Assembly (NCBI GenBank): GCA_013287465.1
Contig: JABDDS010000010.1
Span: forward strand, 1-41,937
DNA length: 41,937 nt
Reading direction: 5' to 3'
From: Chlamydiota bacterium
GTDB taxonomy: Bacteria; Chlamydiota; Chlamydiia; Chlamydiales; Parachlamydiaceae
In this document: piece by piece, positions 1 to 7,464 of the stretch
How the letters are laid out: each line of letters opens with the position of its first letter
How positions within the stretch are numbered: position 1 is the first letter of the stretch
Notes under the pieces: generated by a model
Seen by the model: only the letters and a program-made list of their open reading frames with translations
Told to the model about the DNA's origin: nothing
Database searches by the model: none
Position numbers and translations under genes: made by a program

Positions 1-1
1 A

Positions 2-64
2 TATGATTATCCTATTTTCAACCTTTTTGGCGACAATAAACCTCCGAGCGAGCTACGAACATGA
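2..64 (+). CDS. C-terminal end of an upstream gene (partial)
   Basis: A frame open from the left edge encodes about 20 residues (beginning YDYPIF and ending SELRT) and stops with TGA at 62-64. That stop overlaps the ATG of the next gene as ATGA, so the two are probably translationally coupled and the glycan operon begins outside this window. Too little is visible to name the product. Confidence 0.5.
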   Translation, partial: YDYPIFNLFGDNKPPSELRT

Positions 65-1377
65 AAATTCTAAGGTCTACTTTCATTTTTTTCATCACAC
101 TCCACTGCTACACTTACGAACTATCAGCGATTAATACAGAGCAGGTAGCAAAGAAAAATATTGTTATTTTTGGAGCTGGTTATGTCGGGTGCGTGACAGG
201 TGCCTGTTTATCTAAACTTGGTCATGAAATCACTTTTATCGACCCTGATCTCACAAAGATAGCTTTATTAAATCAGGGAAAAAGTCCGATTCTCGAACCT
301 CATCTTGAAGAATTACTTACTCTAGGAAAAGAATCTGGATTGATACATGCTCAAAAAGACATTGAACATGTATTGCTAAAGGCCGATATCGCTATGATTG
401 CAGTGCAAACACCCACTGGCTCCGACAATACCCCGCAAACGGATTTTATAGAAGATGTTTTAACCTTATTACAAAGAGAAACACGAAACAGGGCAAAGCC
501 TCTAATTATATCCATTCGCTCTACAATACCACCCACATTAATTCGACAGCTTTATAACAGCTATTTTGGAGAAGTTAATAAAAATATTGCTCTTGTTGTC
601 AATCCTGAATTTTTGAGAGAGTCGACTGCTGTTGATGATTTTTTCACTCCCCCTTTTTGTGTCGTCGGCGGAGATGATATCGATACCGTGAACAAAGTCC
701 TTTCGCTTTATACGAACATTACCTCTAATTGCGTTGCTACATCCTTAGAGACGGCTTGCCTTCTTAAATATGCTTGCAACGCTTTTCATGCGACAAAGAT
801 TACCTTTGCAAATGAAATGGCTACTTTATCCAAATCTTTGGGGGCTGATCCGATCGAAATGATGAATATTTTTTGTCAGGATAAAATCTTAAACTGCTCT
901 TCAGCTTATCTAAAGCCAGGATTTTCCTTTGGTGGTTCGTGTCTTTCAAAGGATTTGCAAGCATTAGTATCGCTTGGAAATAGCTATGAGAATGAATTAC
1001 CTCTCCTTTCAGCGATTATTCCCAGTAATGAAGCTCATTTCGAAAGAAAAGCTAAAGAAATTCTGCAAGGAAACCATCAAAATCTAGCTATTTTGGGAGT
1101 GACTTTCAAAAAGGATAGCGATGACGTTAGAGAAAGTCCCTTTTTGCGATTAATCGACCACCTTAAAAATAATTCAGTTACTTTACATCTCTACGATCCA
1201 GACCTAACAGATCCTTCTAAACTACAGATTGAGCATCTTCTACCTTGGATTCAGGATGATCTCAATTCTGTTTTAAAAGGATGCGATGGCGTCGTCTTAT
1301 GCAAAGACTTATTGCCAAAAAGTACTTTACAAAAATTGCAGAACCAAAGTATTCCTATCTACAAATTATCTTACTAA
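61..1377 (+). CDS. AlgD-like nucleotide-sugar 6-dehydrogenase with N-terminal signal-like segment
   Basis: This 438-residue protein is a UDP-glucose/GDP-mannose 6-dehydrogenase, which oxidises a nucleotide-bound hexose to the uronic acid using NAD. Visible landmarks are the Rossmann loop GAGYVG (38-43), NPEFLRES (181-188), the catalytic-lysine region LLKYACN (Lys235) and the active-site GGSCLSKD with Cys294. The ICQD-like stretch before the Cys (FCQDKILNCSSAYLKPGF) resembles GDP-mannose dehydrogenase AlgD more than UDP-glucose dehydrogenase; the substrate remains an inference. Family members normally begin at the Rossmann strand. Here about 30 residues precede it, with a hydrophobic core (FIFFITLHCY) and a possible cleavage site after LSA, suggesting export. 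The ATG overlaps the stop of the preceding partial gene, and the GT4-like gene follows after 10 bp. All key residues are intact. Confidence 0.88.
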   Translation: MKILRSTFIFFITLHCYTYELSAINTEQVAKKNIVIFGAGYVGCVTGACLSKLGHEITFIDPDLTKIALLNQGKSPILEPHLEELLTLGKESGLIHAQKDIEHVLLKADIAMIAVQTPTGSDNTPQTDFIEDVLTLLQRETRNRAKPLIISIRSTIPPTLIRQLYNSYFGEVNKNIALVVNPEFLRESTAVDDFFTPPFCVVGGDDIDTVNKVLSLYTNITSNCVATSLETACLLKYACNAFHATKITFANEMATLSKSLGADPIEMMNIFCQDKILNCSSAYLKPGFSFGGSCLSKDLQALVSLGNSYENELPLLSAIIPSNEAHFERKAKEILQGNHQNLAILGVTFKKDSDDVRESPFLRLIDHLKNNSVTLHLYDPDLTDPSKLQIEHLLPWIQDDLNSVLKGCDGVVLCKDLLPKSTLQKLQNQSIPIYKLSY

Positions 1378-1387
1378 GATCTATCTG

Positions 1388-2431
1388 ATGCAACAACAAA
1401 ACTTTTTCACAAATTATACCGAATATTTTCGCGTATTTTTCTTAGCTATATTGACAGTTCTCAATTTGTTCTGCAATTTGTACGCAAAGGATACACAGAA
1501 GCCTCTTGTCATTAATGTGTTTGCAGAAAATAATGGGAAAGGTTTACAGAATGGACGAACAATTTTTAGAAAAGCGCTCGAGGACCTTGGACACGTTGTA
1601 TTTGAAAGGGAACGTTCTGATGCTTTAGATCACAATCCCCATAAAGTTGATATAAATATATTTTTTGAAACTATTAATCAAAAATGGCTTGACCAAGCGA
1701 CCTACAATTGGTTTATTCCGAATCCTGAATGGTGTTCCGCCAAGTCAAAAGACTTAAAAAAAATTGATTTGATCGTCTGCCGTACGCACGAATCGGAAAG
1801 AATATTTCAAGCCTTAGGCAAAAAAACGTTTTATTTGGGATTCACAAGTAGGGATTGTCTACAAACAAATATTGATAAGAATTTTTCTTCCTGCATTCAT
1901 TTAGTCGGAGGTAGTCAATACAAAGGCACTTCCTGTGTGTTAGCAGCCTGGGATGGTTGCCTTTCCATGCCGGCCTTAACGGTGATTATTCATGATCCCG
2001 ACATTGCTAAGCCCCTAGTCCAAGAAAACATTAACTGGATTCCTAGAAAAATTCCTTTTGATGACTTGCGTATCCTGCATAATTCCTGCGGAATTCATGT
2101 GTGTGTTAGTGAAGTAGAGGGTTATGGTCATTATATCGCAGAGGCGATGTCAACCGAGGCCGTTGTTATCACGACAGATGCTCCTCCCATGAATGAATTC
2201 ATTACAGACAAGCGTTGCTTAATTTCTTACACAGAATCAGCTCCTGTTAGATTAGGAACCAAATATAAAGCCGATCCCATCGAGTTAAGAGAAAAGATAT
2301 TGTACCTGCAAAATTTACCTCGAGAAGAGTTCATAGAAATAGGTAAAAACAACCGTAAAATGTATCTACAAAACCAGCAAAATTTCTATAAAAACCTCGA
2401 AATTCTTATGGAAAACGGAGTTAAAAGCTGA
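1388..2431 (+). CDS. Exported GT4-like glycosyltransferase
   Basis: This 347-residue protein is probably a GT-B retaining glycosyltransferase. The C-terminal half has the nucleotide-sugar-binding E-x7-E pattern (Glu244 and Glu252 in EGYGHYIAEAM), followed by VVITTDAPPMNE, which is typical of GT4 (glycos_transf_1) proteins. The N-terminus has a hydrophobic stretch (YFRVFFLAILTVLNLF, about 13-28) and a plausible signal-peptidase site after LYA (33). The open frame can be extended to an ATG at 1286, but that would overlap the dehydrogenase by about 90 bp; the ATG at 1388 puts the signal segment at the N-terminus and is preferred. The next gene starts 1 bp after this stop. Donor and acceptor are unknown. 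Confidence 0.75.
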   Translation: MQQQNFFTNYTEYFRVFFLAILTVLNLFCNLYAKDTQKPLVINVFAENNGKGLQNGRTIFRKALEDLGHVVFERERSDALDHNPHKVDINIFFETINQKWLDQATYNWFIPNPEWCSAKSKDLKKIDLIVCRTHESERIFQALGKKTFYLGFTSRDCLQTNIDKNFSSCIHLVGGSQYKGTSCVLAAWDGCLSMPALTVIIHDPDIAKPLVQENINWIPRKIPFDDLRILHNSCGIHVCVSEVEGYGHYIAEAMSTEAVVITTDAPPMNEFITDKRCLISYTESAPVRLGTKYKADPIELREKILYLQNLPREEFIEIGKNNRKMYLQNQQNFYKNLEILMENGVKS

Positions 2432-2432
2432 T

Positions 2433-3518
2433 ATGGCACGTTATACCGTTATTATATTACTTTTTGTTACGTTCTTTTTTATTACTAGAGGGCACGCAAA
2501 TGTTTTCATTGACGATATACCAATTACTTTTTTTACAGATCTTTCTTCAAAATTAGACCATCCAGAAGGATGTGCCTTTAGCCCCTCTGGCGATTATATC
2601 GCTGTGGCTAACCTTTTTAGCAATTCAGTGACTTTTTATAAACAAATTGACGGCGATGGAACCCTCTATGAACAAACTCCTAAATTTTCAATCAAAGGAA
2701 AAAGATCGAAGCTTTGTGGTCCACATGATCTAGCATTTTCTCCTGATGGTAATTATATAGCGATTGCAAATCGAAAAAGTCATTCAATAACCATTCATAA
2801 AAAAAATATTAGCACAAACACCTACAATATTTCTCCAATAACAGAAATCAAGGGAGAAAATTCCCAAATTCAGGAACCAAATTCAGTAAGATATTCTCCA
2901 TTAGGCCACACGCTTGCGGTTGTCAATGCATCCAGCAATACCATTACATTTTATCATTATGAAGGAGATTTCTATGAACAAACTCCCTATCAAATTATTA
3001 AAGAGTCCCAAGATGTATTATGGAGACCTAATGGTTTAGATTTTTCAAGTGATGGTGAACTTTTAGCTGTGACAAGTCGAAAAACACACGCCTTGCTTAT
3101 CTATCAACGACTTTCAAGTTTAGAAAATAATTATACAGAACATCCGATACAAATTTTACAAGGACCAGAAACTAATTTAATCGACGCACATTCAGTGTGT
3201 TTTCATCCATACAGCAACTATTTAATTGCCTCGAATTCTTGGGGAGTTAATAACATTAACATTTTTAAGCCAATATCGAGCTCTTCTCCCTACTATGAAA
3301 TCAAACCAATTATCACCCTTGATATTAATAAAATGTACGACAAGTCCACAATGCATTTAATAGAAACCTTTCCCGAAGGAGAAGGCGGGTGTAAAGGAGT
3401 TACTTTTTCTCCTGATGGAAAAAAAATAGCTGTGACACAAAACCTATCGACAGATCTCCCTGGAATAAAAACATCCGTTGGAGTACTCCTTATTTACCCA
3501 ATAACGATCGATAATTAA
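2433..3518 (+). CDS. Secreted beta-propeller protein (lactonase/YVTN-like repeats)
   Basis: This 361-residue protein opens with a clear signal peptide (MARYTVIILLFVTFFFITRGHA, about 22 residues). Six recognisable repeats of about 45-55 residues follow, with the pattern x-AFSPDGxYIAVANxxSNSITxY, for example at about 44-75, 97-125, 145-173, 196-222, 250-277 and 316-342. This is a WD40/YVTN or 6-phosphogluconolactonase-like propeller. No catalytic residues can be assigned, so it may be a binding or scaffold protein or a sugar lactonase. It sits inside a glycosyltransferase/sulfotransferase operon with spacings of 1 bp upstream and 3 bp downstream, which argues for a shared role with the glycan enzymes. 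Confidence 0.75.
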   Translation: MARYTVIILLFVTFFFITRGHANVFIDDIPITFFTDLSSKLDHPEGCAFSPSGDYIAVANLFSNSVTFYKQIDGDGTLYEQTPKFSIKGKRSKLCGPHDLAFSPDGNYIAIANRKSHSITIHKKNISTNTYNISPITEIKGENSQIQEPNSVRYSPLGHTLAVVNASSNTITFYHYEGDFYEQTPYQIIKESQDVLWRPNGLDFSSDGELLAVTSRKTHALLIYQRLSSLENNYTEHPIQILQGPETNLIDAHSVCFHPYSNYLIASNSWGVNNINIFKPISSSSPYYEIKPIITLDINKMYDKSTMHLIETFPEGEGGCKGVTFSPDGKKIAVTQNLSTDLPGIKTSVGVLLIYPITIDN

Positions 3519-3521
3519 TAT

Positions 3522-4181
3522 ATGAATTTTTTTATTTATCCATTTTTTTTGTCTCTTATTCAATTGTTACTTTTTAGCGTTTCTTTGCCCGCGCAAGAAG
3601 AATCGTTACCTTGTTATAACACGGTAATCAGTCATAGAAAAAAATTTGTTTGGTTCAGAATTTCAAAAACTGGCTTAATGACGATTTCAGATGTGCTGCA
3701 TAGAAATAATGTAATATCTTCATATAATTACGAAGCTCCGTACGATAATGCGAATTATTCCGATTATTTTAAATTTGCTTTTGTCAGAAATCCATGGGCT
3801 CGTATTGTTTCGTGTTATTTTAACAAAATTGCAACTAATTTTTATAAGCCTTTTTTTGATGAATGCTACGGTAAAGACTTTGATTATTTTGTTAGATTCA
3901 TTGATAGGCAAGATTTAGAGACAGCAGATAGGCACATTAAACTCTACACTAAATCGATGCCAATAGAGGAAATGGATTTTATCGGTCGACTAGAAAACTT
4001 TTCGGAAGATCTTCCTTATGTTTTAAAGATAATCGGTTGTAAAAAAACCGACTATCTGCATAAAAATAAATCTGACCATGCGCATTATAGCACCTACTAT
4101 ACAGATGAAACTCGAGAAATTATTGCCAGAAAATATAAAATTGACATTGAGACTTTTGGATATGAATTTGAAACCCCTTAA
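3522..4181 (+). CDS. Exported sulfotransferase, family 2 type (carbohydrate sulfotransferase)
   Basis: This 219-residue protein resembles the sulfotransferase family that includes chondroitin/HNK-1 type carbohydrate sulfotransferases, which move sulfate from PAPS to a glycan. The 5'-phosphosulfate-binding segment is RISKTGLMT (46-54, variant of the usual PKxGxTS). The 3'-phosphate-binding segment is FVRNPWARIVSCYF (about 87-100, Arg89). A later FIGRLENFSEDL matches the conserved glutamate region. It is short for the family. The first 24 residues are a signal-like segment (PFFLSLIQLLLFSVSLPA). It overlaps the following exostosin-like gene by 20 bp. Acceptor identity and activity are not visible from sequence. 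Confidence 0.75.
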   Translation: MNFFIYPFFLSLIQLLLFSVSLPAQEESLPCYNTVISHRKKFVWFRISKTGLMTISDVLHRNNVISSYNYEAPYDNANYSDYFKFAFVRNPWARIVSCYFNKIATNFYKPFFDECYGKDFDYFVRFIDRQDLETADRHIKLYTKSMPIEEMDFIGRLENFSEDLPYVLKIIGCKKTDYLHKNKSDHAHYSTYYTDETREIIARKYKIDIETFGYEFETP

Positions 4182-5310
4182 TTTTGAGCGATTTAAATAC
4201 TTTTTTCTAATTTTTGCGTGTTTTTTTTATAGATTAAATACAGAAATTTTCTCTTTATCGCCAACTGTAGATAAACAGGAGGAAAATTCACGAGGATTAG
4301 ACAGATGGCAGATGACAGATTTTGTTTGGGGTTTAGGAATGGCTTCACAATCCGATAAAGGATTAGAAAAAAATCCAAAAAAATTTTTACAGACATACAG
4401 AAAAACTTTTTTTAAAAAAGAAAATTTTAAAAATTTACAAAGCGGAGACATTATATGGATGCAATGTATTGCCATCGAAAAATTTCAAAAAGAAATTCTT
4501 CCATCAGTTAAGGTGCCGATTGTAGTGGTTATCTCTCAGGGAGATGAGTCATTCCCATCAGACATTTCTATAGATGTTGAAAGCTTTTTATCTAATCCCA
4601 ACATTCTGCATGTTTTTGCCCAAAATTGCAATTATTCGGGACCATCTTCCAAAGTTAGTCATCTTCCAATTGGCATGAATTTCCATTCACTTGCTTATAA
4701 AGACGGGTTAAATTATAAAGGAGATCGTTTAGGAGAAGTCGCCTCACCTAAAAAACAAGAAAATGAATTAAAAAATCTTCTGAACACACTAAAGCCAACA
4801 CATCTTCGTAAACAGCGTGCTTTTGTTGATTTTCATCTGAGCGACACCATTCGCAATCTTTATTTAAAACGTTATCTAACGACTGAAGACAGAACAACAA
4901 TTTTTAATATATTACTTCCTGCAAATGTCATGGATTATGCAAGCGATCGGATGAAAAGATACGATCTCTGGGCTATTAAGGGAGAGTATGCATTTTCCAT
5001 TAGTCCCCATGGAAATGGATTGGATTGCTATCGTACTTGGGAAGATTTAATCCTGGGGTGTATCGTTATCGTAAAAACCTCTGCTCTCGATCCCATGTAT
5101 GAGGGGTTACCTGTTGTAATTGTTAAAGAATGGTCCGACATCACTCAAGAAAATTTAAAAATTTGGCTAGATCAATACGGAGATGCATTTACAAATTTAT
5201 CATACAGGGAAAAATTAACAAATGCTTATTGGCTCAATAAAATCTGGAGTATAGCAAATCCCTACAGAGAAGTCGCAAAAAGTACTAAGGAGCTGGGCGA
5301 AAATAAATGA
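4162..5310 (+). CDS. Exported exostosin-like glycosyltransferase
   Basis: This 382-residue protein has a C-terminal half reminiscent of the exostosin (GT47) fold: FSISPHGNGLDCYRTWEDL (about 278-296), then LGCIVIVKTSALDPMY and LPVVIVKEWSDI. This is the pattern in which the donor site, the Arg-Thr-Trp-Glu turn and the 'gcipVi' strand follow each other. Eukaryotic exostosins build heparan sulfate backbones, but bacterial relatives make various glycans, so the product is unknown. The longer frame from 4078 lies inside the upstream sulfotransferase. The ATG at 4162 puts a hydrophobic segment (YFFLIFACFFYRL) near the N-terminus and is chosen. The stop forms an ATGA overlap with the next ORF. Confidence 0.65.
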   Translation: MNLKPLNFERFKYFFLIFACFFYRLNTEIFSLSPTVDKQEENSRGLDRWQMTDFVWGLGMASQSDKGLEKNPKKFLQTYRKTFFKKENFKNLQSGDIIWMQCIAIEKFQKEILPSVKVPIVVVISQGDESFPSDISIDVESFLSNPNILHVFAQNCNYSGPSSKVSHLPIGMNFHSLAYKDGLNYKGDRLGEVASPKKQENELKNLLNTLKPTHLRKQRAFVDFHLSDTIRNLYLKRYLTTEDRTTIFNILLPANVMDYASDRMKRYDLWAIKGEYAFSISPHGNGLDCYRTWEDLILGCIVIVKTSALDPMYEGLPVVIVKEWSDITQENLKIWLDQYGDAFTNLSYREKLTNAYWLNKIWSIANPYREVAKSTKELGENK

Positions 5311-6560
5311 TACTTTCAGATTGCGCCAAAGCCCCGGGGTTATACTGCGGGGCGGTGAATTTTTGCGTTTTGCGCGCGTCAAAGCCTCGGGGTTCGAGCG
5401 ATCGCAAACGGATGAATATTAATAATATTGATCCGTTTGCGATCGTCGAACCCCGAGAGCTTTCACGCAGCGGAAAACGCAAAAATTCACCGCCCCGCAG
5501 TATAAATCGATCAAAAACAACCCTATATTCTATTTATTTCATGATAATAAGCTCTATCATTTTTCTGCTAAATCCATCAGAAGCGAAAGCCGCAACAAGA
5601 AGTATAGCAGTCCAGGGCAGGCCCGACTGGATAGGAGAAAAAGAAACAATAAGTCGATTAACTTTAGCAGCGGCAAATCTTGGTTGGGCATGCGATATTG
5701 TCGACTATCAAAGCATGAACATTGATCAAAAAGAATATGATTTTGTCATTTGTTATGTCCGCGATGCTTACAAATCCCGCCACACCACATATTTTGTTTT
5801 GTCTGGCGGAGTTAGTGAAAAATTTTTCTTAGATGATGGTACATTAAAAGAAGAATTTGCTTCCTACAACGCTTATCTTGTAATTTATAATTTTGCAAAT
5901 CGCACTCAAAACCTTAAAACAACTCCAAGTGCCTCTTGGAAGTTTTGGTCTCCATTGGCTCCTTATATGGAGAATTGGTACCCTACAGCCCAATTTGTTG
6001 CGTACCAAGAAGTAGACCCTAAATATTTATTTTATCCATGCGCTGTATGGGGTAACAGGGCAAAAGATGAAAAATATAAAAAACTACTTTCTCTCTTGGA
6101 TAAACAACCCTATACAAAATTTTATGGTAAAAAAGATTTCGCTAGAACATACGGTAGCTATGTTTCTTATATTCCTGCTGATGGTGTAAGCTTAATTAGA
6201 GAAATTCAAAAAAATGGAGTTTCCTTACTCTTACATTCCGAAAATCACTTACGAGACAAAATTCCTTCTGGACGGATTTTTGAAGCCGCAGCAGCCTCTT
6301 CTGTGATTATTTCGGATCAAAATGCTTTTGTTATAGAAAATTTTGGAGATTCTGTATTATACATAAATGAGACGTTAGATGCTGTTGAAATGCTCAATCA
6401 AATCGACGCTCATATGCAATGGATCCTCTCACACAAAAAAGAGGCTCTTGCTATGGCCAAAAGGGCTCACGAAATTTATGCAAAACGATTTCTTTTTGAA
6501 GATCAATTATTACGGCTAGAAAAATTTCATATGAACATTATGTCCGATAATTTTAACTAG
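5307..6560 (+). CDS. Exported glycosyltransferase, paralog 1, with palindrome-encoded N-terminus
   Basis: From ATG 5541 onward this is a close paralog of the gene at 7465: both have a hydrophobic leader ending in NPSEA, then SIAVQ/NIAVQ, and a nearly identical block IPSGRIFEAAAASSVIIS...FGDSVLYI followed by FLFEDQLL near the end. That block fits the donor-binding half of CgeB/glycos_trans_1_2-like GT-B enzymes; the donor is unknown. The frame is open from ATG 5307, which overlaps the previous stop (ATGA) and has AAGGAG 14 bp upstream. Codons 12-66 of this longer form are encoded by a 166-bp palindrome (5340-5505). ATG 5541 has no Shine-Dalgarno sequence. The true start is therefore unresolved: 5307 gives 417 residues, 5541 gives 339. 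Confidence 0.7.
   Translation: MILSDCAKAPGLYCGAVNFCVLRASKPRGSSDRKRMNINNIDPFAIVEPRELSRSGKRKNSPPRSINRSKTTLYSIYFMIISSIIFLLNPSEAKAATRSIAVQGRPDWIGEKETISRLTLAAANLGWACDIVDYQSMNIDQKEYDFVICYVRDAYKSRHTTYFVLSGGVSEKFFLDDGTLKEEFASYNAYLVIYNFANRTQNLKTTPSASWKFWSPLAPYMENWYPTAQFVAYQEVDPKYLFYPCAVWGNRAKDEKYKKLLSLLDKQPYTKFYGKKDFARTYGSYVSYIPADGVSLIREIQKNGVSLLLHSENHLRDKIPSGRIFEAAAASSVIISDQNAFVIENFGDSVLYINETLDAVEMLNQIDAHMQWILSHKKEALAMAKRAHEIYAKRFLFEDQLLRLEKFHMNIMSDNFN
5340..5505. repeat. 166-bp imperfect palindrome inside an ORF (element C)
   Basis: The 32-bp outer arms 5340-5371 and 5474-5505 are exact reverse complements (TTATACTGCGGGGCGG at the left end). The inner arms match with a few differences around GGGGTTCGA and GATCGCAAACGGAT, and the centre near 5422 is AT-rich (AATATTAATAATATT). 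It is GC-rich compared with its AT-rich neighbours and lies at the 5' end of the glycosyltransferase ORF without breaking the frame. No flanking direct repeat was found. Confidence 0.9.
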
Positions 6561-6575
6561 GAGAGAACATTAACA

Positions 6576-7445
6576 ATGAATCTTAGAAATGAATTTTTAT
6601 TGAAAAAAATAAAATTCTTAACAGCTATGGCCATCTGCCTTTTTTTGTTCTCTGGCCCTGTACTTTGCGAACCAATCGATAAAATAGAAACGGAGTCAAC
6701 TAGTGAAATAGGAGAATGGAAACGTGTTTTTTTAGCATCTTACTCGCGCTCAGGTAATCATTGGCTCCGTTTTTTAATTGAAGAGGCGACCCATATTGCG
6801 ACGAGTTCCGTCTATCGAGACATCGATTTTAAAGACGAAGGTCGCACGCATATGGATAAAATATTCCCTTGGGGGGGGTATTGTGCAGAAAATGGTTATG
6901 AGGGCAATTGTCGCTATCCTGATAAAGATGAAGTGGTTGTAATAAAATCCCACTTCCCCATTTTTAAAGGAAAAAGTAAAAAATTTGCTCAACAACCATA
7001 TCTGTGCGCTATCCGTATTGTAAGACACCCTATCGACTCTTTTTACTCGCATTATGCGTCAATAAATAAACATGCTCTAGCAAATAACAAAAAAGGACTG
7101 AGTGAAGAGAAAATGGAAAAATTTATTTTTTCCCAACACGACCTTGAAAGCTACGTAGAGTCTTGGCGTGAGTTTCAAGAACATTGGAATACACAACCTT
7201 CTGTCGTCACAATTAGATATGAAGATATTCTTCGAGAACCCCATTATTACTTAAAAATGATTTTAGATCTCGCCAAGTATGAAGTAACAGACGAAGATAT
7301 CACGCGAGCAGTGGCTAAGTACCCACCTAAAGGCGAATGTATGAAACATCTGAATCATTATAATCAAAGGGGGCTTCAATTTATTGAAACTGAATTAGGG
7401 TCTCTGATGAATCAATTCAATTATACAATTAACGGTATGTATTAA
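6576..7445 (+). CDS. Exported sulfotransferase, family 1 type
   Basis: This 289-residue protein matches PAPS-dependent sulfotransferases of the Sulfotransfer_1 group. The 5'-phosphosulfate loop is SYSRSGNHWLRFL (55-67). KSHFP (124-128) matches the catalytic-histidine motif (RTHLP/KTHLP in cytosolic sulfotransferases). RIVRHPIDSFYSHY (147-160) is the 3'-phosphate-binding motif, and VVTIRYEDILREP follows. The first about 31 residues form a signal-like segment (FLTAMAICLFLFSGPVLC). The start is supported by AGGAGAG about 10 bp upstream. It lies between two paralogous glycosyltransferases, with 15- and 19-bp gaps. All recognisable catalytic elements are present; the acceptor is unknown. Confidence 0.85.
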   Translation: MNLRNEFLLKKIKFLTAMAICLFLFSGPVLCEPIDKIETESTSEIGEWKRVFLASYSRSGNHWLRFLIEEATHIATSSVYRDIDFKDEGRTHMDKIFPWGGYCAENGYEGNCRYPDKDEVVVIKSHFPIFKGKSKKFAQQPYLCAIRIVRHPIDSFYSHYASINKHALANNKKGLSEEKMEKFIFSQHDLESYVESWREFQEHWNTQPSVVTIRYEDILREPHYYLKMILDLAKYEVTDEDITRAVAKYPPKGECMKHLNHYNQRGLQFIETELGSLMNQFNYTINGMY

Positions 7446-7464
7446 TAGATATGAGAAAAATCCA

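Noticed and set aside
1286-1387. Longer start for the GT4-like glycosyltransferase (ATG 1286)
   Set aside because: Overlaps the dehydrogenase by about 90 bp and would bury the signal segment; ATG 1388 fits better.
4078-4161. Longer start for the exostosin-like gene
   Set aside because: Lies wholly within the sulfotransferase gene; ATG 4162 places the hydrophobic leader at the N-terminus.
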